Source of the DNA: JAYSFC01 sp041913505 | GTDB taxonomy: Bacteria; Pseudomonadota; Gammaproteobacteria; Burkholderiales; Burkholderiaceae_C | Direction of reading: 5' to 3' | NCBI GenBank assembly: GCA_041913505.1 | Contig: JAYSFC010000098.1 | Location: 1-14,649, forward strand | DNA length: 14,649 bases | Shown here: one piece after another, positions 1 to 5,779 of the stretch | Layout: each line of letters opens with the position of its first letter | Position numbering within the stretch: position 1 is the first letter of the stretch | Translations under genes and position numbers: made by a program | Notes under the pieces: model-generated | Database searches by the model: none | What the model was told of the DNA's origin: nothing | Seen by the model: only the letters and a program-made list of their open reading frames with translations

Positions 1-1226
1 AGTTCTATTACAACGACGCAGGCGTGCAGATCGACACCCTCACCAAGAGCACGCAGCTGCGCGCCAAGGGCTTCAAGCCCGGCGACGACTGCTGGCCCAC
101 CGATGCCGACAACCCGTTGGCCAAGAACTTCTACAACGGCGACTACATCGCCGACATCGCCCAGGCTTTCCTGAACAAGGAAACCGTCAAAGCCGACGAC
201 CGCGAATTCACCGCCAACGGCGACGTCGAGGACTACGACAACATCCGCCAGTTCGCCGTGGCCTACCTGCGCAACGAGCAGGACAAGGACTTGCAGGCGT
301 TCAACCTGAAGTTCGATGAGTACTACCTGGAGTCGAGCCTGTACACCAGCGGCCGCGTCGAAGCCACGGTGGGCAAGCTCGTCGCCAACGGCAAGACCTA
401 CGAGCAGGACGGCGCGCTGTGGCTGCGGTCCACCGACTACGGTGACGACAAGGACCGCGTCATGCGCAAGCAGGACGGCACATACACCTACTTCGTGCCC
501 GACGTGGCCTACCACATCGCCAAATGGGAGCGCGGCTTTACCAAGGTTGTGAACATCCAGGGCACGGACCACCATGGCACCATCGCCCGCGTGCGCGCCG
601 GCCTGCAGGCGGCCGACGTGGGTATCCCGCAGGGGTACCCCGACTACGTGCTGCACACCATGGTGCGCGTGGTGCGCAACGGCGAGGAGGTCAAGATCAG
701 CAAGCGCGCGGGCAGCTACGTGACGCTGCGCGATCTGATCGAGTGGACCAGCAAGGACGCGGTGCGCTTCTTCCTGCTCAGCCGCAAGCCCGACACCGAG
801 TACACCTTCGACGTGGACCTGGCCGTGGCGCAGAACAACGACAACCCCGTGTACTACGTGCAGTACGCCCATGCGCGCATCTGTTCGGTGCTGCGGTCGT
901 GGCTGGAGCAGGGCGGTGGCGATGTGGCGTCGCTCCAGGGCGTCGATCTCTCGGCCCTCGAAGGCCCGCAGGCCCAGGCGCTCATGCTGCAGTTGGCCAA
1001 GTACCCCGAGATGCTCACGGCCGCCACTGAAGGCGAGGCGCCGCACGACGTGACCTTCTACCTGCGTGACCTGGCAGCGAGCTACCACAGCTACTACGAC
1101 GCCGAGCGCATCCTCGTGGACGACGAGGCCGTCAAGCGCGCGCGCCTGGCCCTGGTCGCAGCCACGGCCCAGGTGCTGCACAATGGCCTCGCAGTGCTGG
1201 GCGTATCGGCGCCCGAAAGAATGTAA
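1..1226 (+). CDS. argS: Arginyl-tRNA synthetase, 3' part (start lies outside the window)
   Basis: ArgS charges tRNA-Arg with arginine using ATP in the cytoplasm; it is a class I synthetase. The reading frame is open from base 3, where it reads FYYNDAGVQI, a conserved stretch just after the catalytic HIGH region of ArgS. The GTG at 24 is internal and not a real start. About 407 residues are present, so roughly 150 N-terminal residues, including HIGH, are missing because of the window edge. The KMSKS loop appears as KISKR at 693-707, in the context EEVKISKRAGSYVTL typical of ArgS. Downstream lies the DALR-type anticodon-binding domain, with DAVRFFLLSRKPDTEYTF and a QYAHARI motif near 860-885, running to the C-terminal LGVSAPERM. 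The stop is TAA at 1224-1226, and the SPOR-domain gene begins 12 bases later, which suggests one transcript. Confidence 0.97.
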   Translation, partial: FYYNDAGVQIDTLTKSTQLRAKGFKPGDDCWPTDADNPLAKNFYNGDYIADIAQAFLNKETVKADDREFTANGDVEDYDNIRQFAVAYLRNEQDKDLQAFNLKFDEYYLESSLYTSGRVEATVGKLVANGKTYEQDGALWLRSTDYGDDKDRVMRKQDGTYTYFVPDVAYHIAKWERGFTKVVNIQGTDHHGTIARVRAGLQAADVGIPQGYPDYVLHTMVRVVRNGEEVKISKRAGSYVTLRDLIEWTSKDAVRFFLLSRKPDTEYTFDVDLAVAQNNDNPVYYVQYAHARICSVLRSWLEQGGGDVASLQGVDLSALEGPQAQALMLQLAKYPEMLTAATEGEAPHDVTFYLRDLAASYHSYYDAERILVDDEAVKRARLALVAATAQVLHNGLAVLGVSAPERM

Positions 1227-1238
1227 GCAATTCCTACC

Positions 1239-1907
1239 ATGAAGAAGCAACAACGCGGCGGCACCATCATCGGCTTCATCCTCGGTGTGATCGTCGGTTT
1301 GGGCGCGGCGCTGGCCGTTGCGGTCTACGTGACCAAGGTGCCTGTGCCCTTCCTGAACAAGGGAGGCTCCCGCAGCGCGGACCAGGACGCCGCCGAGGCC
1401 GAAAAGAACCGCAACTGGGACCCGAACCAGCCGCTGTACGGCAAGAACCCCGCGCGTCCGGCCGCGCCCGCGGCTGCAGATGCGGCCACGCCGTCCGCCT
1501 CTGCACCGGCCGCTGCCACGGCCGCCGCACCCGCACCGAAGGGGGGCGCGAGCAAGCCCGATACCAAGGAGGCATCGGCCAAGGATGCAAAACCCGCCTC
1601 CGCCGACCCGCTTGGCGACCTTGCCAAGGCCAAGGCGGCCGCAGCCGCTGCTGCGGCCGGCGGGGCCGATCCGTTCGACTATTTCGTGCAGGCCGGGGCC
1701 TTCCGCACCCAGTCCGACGCCGACGCGCAGCGCGCCAAGCTCGCCATGCTGGGCTGGGAGTCGCGCGTGAGCGAGCGCGAGCAGAACGGCCGCACGGTCT
1801 TCCGGGTGCGTGTGGGGCCTTTCACCAAGCGCGATGACGCCGAGCAGCTCAAGGAGAAGCTCGACGGCGCCGGGGTCGAGTCGGCCCTCGTGCGCGTGCA
1901 GCGCTGA
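1239..1907 (+). CDS. SPOR-domain inner-membrane protein, FtsN-like
   Basis: This is a 222-residue bitopic membrane protein. A short basic cytoplasmic tail (MKKQQRGG) precedes one transmembrane helix at about residues 9-31. A long low-complexity periplasmic linker follows at about 42-146, rich in Ala, Pro and Lys and including an eight-alanine run near 133-140. The C-terminal SPOR domain spans about 147-222, with YFVQAGAF, FRVRVGPF and a final VESALVRVQ. SPOR domains bind denuded glycan strands of septal peptidoglycan, so a role in cell division is likely. The architecture matches FtsN, but the family also includes DedD-like proteins, so I give no symbol. The ATG at 1239 is 12 bases after argS and has only a weak ribosome-binding site. 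dsbA follows after 57 bases. The argS - SPOR - dsbA order is, as I recall, common in Burkholderiales. Confidence 0.9.
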   Translation: MKKQQRGGTIIGFILGVIVGLGAALAVAVYVTKVPVPFLNKGGSRSADQDAAEAEKNRNWDPNQPLYGKNPARPAAPAAADAATPSASAPAAATAAAPAPKGGASKPDTKEASAKDAKPASADPLGDLAKAKAAAAAAAAGGADPFDYFVQAGAFRTQSDADAQRAKLAMLGWESRVSEREQNGRTVFRVRVGPFTKRDDAEQLKEKLDGAGVESALVRVQR

Positions 1908-1945
1908 ACTTTTCCGGGCACCGCCGCTCACACCCCCGACAGAAC

Positions 1946-1951
1946 AAGGAG
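1946..1951 (+). promoter_or_regulatory. Ribosome-binding site of dsbA, with long spacing
   Basis: AAGGAG lies 13 bases before the dsbA ATG at 1965. This is a strong Shine-Dalgarno core with a spacer longer than the usual 5-9 bases. No closer in-frame start is available, so the ATG at 1965 remains the best choice. Confidence 0.55.
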
Positions 1952-1964
1952 TGTCTTTCTTATC

Positions 1965-2603
1965 ATGAAACGCCGCGAGTTTTCCCTGACCGCCGCCACG
2001 GCCCTGGCCGCTGGCACCTTCTCCGTGTCCGCGCTGGCCCAGCCCCGTGAAGGCAAGGACTACCGCAAGCTCGGCAAACCCGTGGCGTCCGAGGCGCCAG
2101 CCGGAAAAATCGAGGTGATCGAGTTCTTCTGGTACAGCTGCCCGCACTGCAACGCCTTCGAGCCCACGTTCTCCGCCTGGATGAAGTCCGCGCCCAAGGA
2201 CCTCGTCATCCGCCGCGTGCCCGTGGCGTTCAACGGCAGCTTCGTGCCCCAGCAGAAGATCTACTACGCGCTCGAAGGCATGGGCAAGCTTGAAGACATG
2301 CACGCCAAGGTCTTCCGCGCCATCCATGTGGACCGCATGAAGCTCGTCAAGGACGACGAAATCTTCGACTGGATGGGCAAGCAGGGTGTGGACGTCGCCA
2401 AGTTCAAGGAGCAGTACAACTCCTTCACGGTCTCCAACCAAGTGCGCAAGGCCACCCAGCTGCAGGACGCCTATGGCGTCGAGGGCGTGCCCTCGATGGG
2501 CATTGCCGGCCGCTACTACACCGACGGCACCATGGCCGGCACCATGCAGAACGTGCTGCAGGTGGTCGAGCAGCTCGCGGCGGTCGTGCGCAAGGGCGGC
2601 TGA
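1965..2603 (+). CDS. dsbA: Thiol:disulfide interchange protein DsbA
   Basis: DsbA is the periplasmic oxidase that introduces disulfide bonds into newly exported proteins and is itself reoxidised by DsbB. The 212-residue product has an N-terminal signal peptide ending ALA|QP at about residue 25. The thioredoxin-fold active site is CPHC at residues 59-62 (context FFWYSCPHCNAFEP), identical to the classical DsbA dipeptide. The cis-proline is P176 in GVEGVPSMGI, where DsbA normally has Val-Pro as here. The helical insertion lies between, at about 85-165. The signal peptide opens MKRREFSLTA, a twin-arginine-like motif (RREFS) that is unusual for a DsbA, since the E. coli enzyme uses the SRP/Sec route. 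The gene is last in its unit and is followed by a clear terminator. Confidence 0.96.
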   Translation: MKRREFSLTAATALAAGTFSVSALAQPREGKDYRKLGKPVASEAPAGKIEVIEFFWYSCPHCNAFEPTFSAWMKSAPKDLVIRRVPVAFNGSFVPQQKIYYALEGMGKLEDMHAKVFRAIHVDRMKLVKDDEIFDWMGKQGVDVAKFKEQYNSFTVSNQVRKATQLQDAYGVEGVPSMGIAGRYYTDGTMAGTMQNVLQVVEQLAAVVRKGG

Positions 2604-2634
2604 CCCCCCACCCTCGATCCGCCCTCGCATCCAG

Positions 2635-2656
2635 GCCCGCTCGCGCGGGCTTTTTT
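2635..2656 (+). terminator. Rho-independent terminator after dsbA
   Basis: A perfect 6-bp GC stem, GCCCGC (2635-2640) and GCGGGC (2645-2650), closes a four-base TCGC loop and is followed directly by six T residues (2651-2656). It sits 31 bases after the dsbA stop and ends the argS - SPOR - dsbA unit. Confidence 0.9.
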
Positions 2657-2683
2657 GTGCCCGCCTGGAGAGGGCGAATGCGT

Positions 2684-2692
2684 GGCTACAAT
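2684..2692 (+). promoter_or_regulatory. Probable sigma-70 promoter of lptA-lptB-rpoN, -10 box
   Basis: GGCTACAAT contains TACAAT (2687-2692), five of six matches to the -10 consensus, preceded by GGC. The -35 region near 2664-2669 is poor. Transcription would begin near 2699, about 16 bases before the lptA ATG at 2715. The box overlaps a possible upstream ATG at 2691, which argues against translation from there. A near-identical GGCTACACT precedes the YecA-like gene at 10161-10169. Confidence 0.55.
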
Positions 2693-2714
2693 GGTTGCAA
2701 GATTCGTGCCCCTC

Positions 2715-3359
2715 ATGAGAAAACGCTTACTTCCGCTCCTCCTGCTCTCGGCCCTGGCCTGCTTGGTGGGCACGGCCCATGCCGAGAGGGCCGACCGCAA
2801 CAAGCCCATGAACATCGAGGCCGATGCGCTGCGCCATGACGAGCTCAAGCAGACCAGCGTGTTCACCGGCCGCGTGGTCATGACCAAGGGCACCATCGTG
2901 CTGCGCGGCGCGCGGCTTGACGTGCGTCAGGACCCCGAGGGCTACCAGTACGGCACCGTGACGGCTGAGCCGGGCCAGCGCGCGTTCTTCCGCCAGAAGC
3001 GCGACAGCCAGCCGGGCCAGCCCGACGAGTTCGTCGAAGGCGAGGGCGAGGTCATCGAGTACGACGGCCGCGCCGACGTCGTGAAGTTCATCCGCCGCGG
3101 CGAGTTGCGCCGCTACCGGGGCAGCGTGCTCAGCGACGAAATCACGGGTGCCGTGATCGTCTACAACAACCTGACCGACGTGTTCACCGTGGACGGCCAG
3201 AAGACCCAGCCCGGTGCACCGGCGCAGGCCGACAAGGGCGGGCGCGTGCGCGCCGTGCTGGCACCGAAGGAAAGCGCCTCTGGCGCGCCGGCACCGGTCC
3301 CATCGGGCCCGGCGCCCGTATTGCGCCCCAGCACCACGCTCGGCGGGCCCAGCGAGTGA
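2715..3359 (+). CDS. lptA: Lipopolysaccharide transport periplasmic protein LptA
   Basis: LptA forms the periplasmic bridge that carries lipopolysaccharide from the LptBFG-LptC complex in the inner membrane to LptD in the outer membrane. With the ATG at 2715 the product is 214 residues. It has a clear Sec signal peptide, with basic MRKR, a leucine-rich core and AHA|E cleavage at about residue 23. The beta-jellyroll OstA domain follows at about 30-165, starting NKPMNIEADAL and containing TSVFTGRVVMTKG, both typical of the family. A Pro/Ala-rich C-terminal tail (about 165-214) is extra to the fold. Longer frames open at GTG 2655 and ATG 2691, but the probable -10 box covers 2687-2692, and the signal peptide fits 2715 best. 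The stop overlaps the lptB start by four bases (GTGA at 3356-3359), so the two are translationally coupled. Confidence 0.93.
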   Translation: MRKRLLPLLLLSALACLVGTAHAERADRNKPMNIEADALRHDELKQTSVFTGRVVMTKGTIVLRGARLDVRQDPEGYQYGTVTAEPGQRAFFRQKRDSQPGQPDEFVEGEGEVIEYDGRADVVKFIRRGELRRYRGSVLSDEITGAVIVYNNLTDVFTVDGQKTQPGAPAQADKGGRVRAVLAPKESASGAPAPVPSGPAPVLRPSTTLGGPSE

Positions 3360-4123
3360 GCGTCGCCGTGAATGCCAGTGAAGGCAGCCGCCTGGAGGTG
3401 CTGCAGCTCGAGAAATCCTATGGCAGCCGCAAGGTCGTCAAGGACGTGTCGCTCACCGTGCGCAAGGGCGAGGTCGTGGGCCTGCTCGGCCCCAACGGCG
3501 CGGGCAAGACCACCTCGTTCTACATGATCGTGGGCCTGGTGCGCTGCGACGGTGGCGATATCCGCATCGACGGCCATTCGGTCGCGAACATGCCCATCCA
3601 CCGCCGCTCGCGCCTGGGCCTGTCCTACCTGCCGCAGGAGGCCTCGATCTTCCGCAAGCTCAGCGTAGAGGACAACGTGCGCGCCGTGCTCGAGCTGCAG
3701 CGCGGCGAGGACGGCAAACCCTTGCCCAGAGCGGTGATCGAGGAGCGGCTCTCGGCGCTGCTCGAAGAGCTGCGCGTGCAGCACCTGCGCGCGTCACCGG
3801 CGCTTGCGCTGTCGGGCGGCGAGCGCCGCCGTGTCGAGATCGCGCGTGCCCTGGCCACGCAGCCGCGCTTCATCCTGCTCGACGAGCCCTTCGCGGGCAT
3901 CGACCCCATCGCCGTGATCGAGATCCAGCGCATCATCGGCTTCCTGAAGGCGCGCGGCATCGGCGTGCTCATCACCGACCACAACGTGCGCGAAACGCTG
4001 GGTATCTGCGACCACGCCTTCATCATCAGCGACGGCCGCGTGCTGGCCCAGGGCACGCCCTCGGAGATCGTGGACAACGCCGAGGTGCGCCGGGTGTATC
4101 TGGGCGAGCACTTCAAGATGTGA
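3356..4123 (+). CDS. lptB: Lipopolysaccharide export ABC transporter ATPase LptB
   Basis: LptB is the cytoplasmic ATPase that powers extraction of lipopolysaccharide from the inner membrane together with LptF, LptG and LptC. The product has 255 residues from GTG 3356. Every ABC motif is intact: Walker A GPNGAGKT (45-52), Q-loop Q94 in YLPQEASIF, signature LSGGE (152-156), Walker B FILLDEP (172-178) followed by FAGIDP, and switch histidine H209 in ITDHNVRETL. The YLPQEASIFRKL and DHNVRETL stretches are diagnostic of LptB rather than a general ABC ATPase. An alternative GTG at 3368 would remove four residues and lose the GTGA overlap with lptA, so 3356 is preferred. A short 88-base leader separates it from rpoN. 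Confidence 0.97.
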   Translation: MSVAVNASEGSRLEVLQLEKSYGSRKVVKDVSLTVRKGEVVGLLGPNGAGKTTSFYMIVGLVRCDGGDIRIDGHSVANMPIHRRSRLGLSYLPQEASIFRKLSVEDNVRAVLELQRGEDGKPLPRAVIEERLSALLEELRVQHLRASPALALSGGERRRVEIARALATQPRFILLDEPFAGIDPIAVIEIQRIIGFLKARGIGVLITDHNVRETLGICDHAFIISDGRVLAQGTPSEIVDNAEVRRVYLGEHFKM

Positions 4124-4140
4124 TGAACATGGCCTCCACG

Positions 4141-4205
4141 CTTGTCGCTGCGTGTACTGCGCTGTCCCCCAAGGGGGCGTCCGCGCCTTGGGGCGGCCCG
4201 GCGGC
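4141..4205. repeat. GC-rich hairpin repeat between lptB and rpoN
   Basis: CCCCAAGG (4167-4174) and CCTTGGGG (4186-4193) form a perfect 8-bp inverted repeat around an 11-base spacer. The flanks (CTGCGTGTACTGCG before, CGGCCCGGCGGCG after) resemble, from memory, a dispersed intergenic repeat common in Comamonadaceae genomes. No T-run follows, so it is not a classical terminator. It fills most of the leader of rpoN and ends 19 bases before the start codon. Confidence 0.6.
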
Positions 4206-4211
4206 GCTTCA

Positions 4212-5759
4212 ATGAAACCCGGGCTCTCGCTGCGCGTCTCGCAGCACCTCGCGCTCACGCCGCAGCTGCAACAATCGATCCGCCTGCTTCAGCTCTCCAC
4301 CCTGGAGCTGGCGCAGGAAGTCGAGCAGATGCTCGACGACAACCCGTTCCTTGAGCGCAACCCCGACGAGGCGCCGCGCGAGGAGTTCGGCCTGCCGCAG
4401 TCCGATGCACCTGCGCACAGCGACGATGATGCTACATATTCGGTAGCGTCTGAGGTCGATGGGGCAAGCGCAGAAGGTCAAAACGATGCCGAATCCCCTC
4501 CTGATTGGGAAGGTGACGGCACCGTGGAGATGGCGCCGGACGACGGCGAGTGGGGCGGCGACGCGCCGCCGCGCACGCACAACCGCGACGAGGACGGCGA
4601 AACCGACGCCACCGAACTCGCGCGCAGCCACGAATCGCTCACCGCTTTCCTGCACCGGCAGGCGCTCGCGCTGCGCCTGTCGGACGTCGACCGCGCCGCG
4701 CTGCGCTTCCTCATCGAATCGCTGAACGACGACGGCTATCTCGAAGACCCGCTCGAGGAGCTCGCGGCGGGGCTGGCGGGCAGGGACGATCCCGAGCAGT
4801 TCGAGGAGCTCGTGCACCACTTCACCGTGGCGCTGCGCCTGCTGCAGAGCCTGGAGCCCGTGGGTGTGGGCGCGCGCGATCTGGCCGAGTGCCTCACGCT
4901 GCAGCTGCGCGCGCTGGCGCAGGAGGAGGCGGATCCCGACACCGTGCAGACCGCGCTGCGCATCTGCCGCCAGCCGCTCGATCTACTGGCGCGGCGCGAC
5001 GTGCGCCGCCTGGCGCAGGCCTGCTCGGACAGCGAGGAGCACACGCGCGCCGCGATGGCGCTGATCGCGCGGCTCGAGCCGCGCCCGGGCCGGCGCTTTG
5101 CGGACCTGGACCGCAACGTGATCGTGCCCGACGTGATCGTGCGCAAGGCCTCGGGCCGCACACGCGAGGGCTCGCCCCAGTTCGTGGTGCAGCTCAATCC
5201 CGACGTGATGCCGCGCCTGCGCGTGCACGACATCTACGCGGGGGCCCTGCGCGGCCACAAGGGCGGGGAGGGCCACCAGGCGCTGCAGCAGCGCCTGCAG
5301 GAGGCGCGCTGGTTCATCAAGAACATCCAGCAGCGCTTCGACACCATCCTGCGCGTGTCGCAGGCCATCGTGCAGCGGCAGAAGAACTTCTTCGTGCACG
5401 GCGAGCTGGCCATGCGCCCGCTGGTGCTGCGCGACATCGCCGACGAGCTGGGCCTGCACGAGTCGACCATCAGCCGCGTGACCACGGCCAAGTACATGGC
5501 CACGCCGCAGGGCACCTACGAGCTCAAGTACTTCTTCGGCTCGGGCCTGGGCACCGAGACGGGCGGCAATGCCTCGAGCACGGCCGTGCGTGCGCTCATC
5601 AAGCAGTTCGTCGCGGCCGAGAACCCGGCCAAGCCGCTGTCGGACAGCCAGATCGCAGAGATGCTCAAGGAGCAAGGCATCGAATGCGCGCGCCGTACGG
5701 TGGCCAAGTACCGCGAGGCGCTGAAGATCGCGCCCGCGAACCTGCGCAAGGCGCTGTAG
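4212..5759 (+). CDS. rpoN: RNA polymerase sigma-54 factor
   Basis: Sigma-54 directs RNA polymerase to -24/-12 promoters that need AAA+ activators, typically for nitrogen metabolism, motility and stress genes. The protein has 515 residues from ATG 4212. Region I (1-48) is the activator-response segment, with LSLRVSQHLALTPQLQQSIRLLQLS and DNPFLE. Acidic region II spans about 51-135. The core-binding domain follows at about 140-320, with LNDDGYLE and LEPVGVGARDLAECL. A helix-turn-helix lies at about 405-424 (LRDIADELGLHESTISRVT). The RpoN box ARRTVAKYRE is perfect at 493-502. The frame stays open upstream to 4152, but those codons lie in the repeat and do not resemble sigma-54. No good Shine-Dalgarno is seen before 4212. 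The gene meets the chemoreceptor gene tail to tail after 20 bases, and the usual downstream hpf gene is not there. Confidence 0.97.
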   Translation: MKPGLSLRVSQHLALTPQLQQSIRLLQLSTLELAQEVEQMLDDNPFLERNPDEAPREEFGLPQSDAPAHSDDDATYSVASEVDGASAEGQNDAESPPDWEGDGTVEMAPDDGEWGGDAPPRTHNRDEDGETDATELARSHESLTAFLHRQALALRLSDVDRAALRFLIESLNDDGYLEDPLEELAAGLAGRDDPEQFEELVHHFTVALRLLQSLEPVGVGARDLAECLTLQLRALAQEEADPDTVQTALRICRQPLDLLARRDVRRLAQACSDSEEHTRAAMALIARLEPRPGRRFADLDRNVIVPDVIVRKASGRTREGSPQFVVQLNPDVMPRLRVHDIYAGALRGHKGGEGHQALQQRLQEARWFIKNIQQRFDTILRVSQAIVQRQKNFFVHGELAMRPLVLRDIADELGLHESTISRVTTAKYMATPQGTYELKYFFGSGLGTETGGNASSTAVRALIKQFVAAENPAKPLSDSQIAEMLKEQGIECARRTVAKYREALKIAPANLRKAL

Positions 5760-5779
5760 CGCGCCCGGGGCCAAACGCT

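Noticed and set aside
2745..2765. Possible lipobox in LptA (Cys at residue 16 in the signal peptide)
   Set aside because: The residues before the cysteine do not fit the lipobox consensus, and a better signal-peptidase I site, AHA|E, lies at residue 23. LptA is a soluble periplasmic protein.
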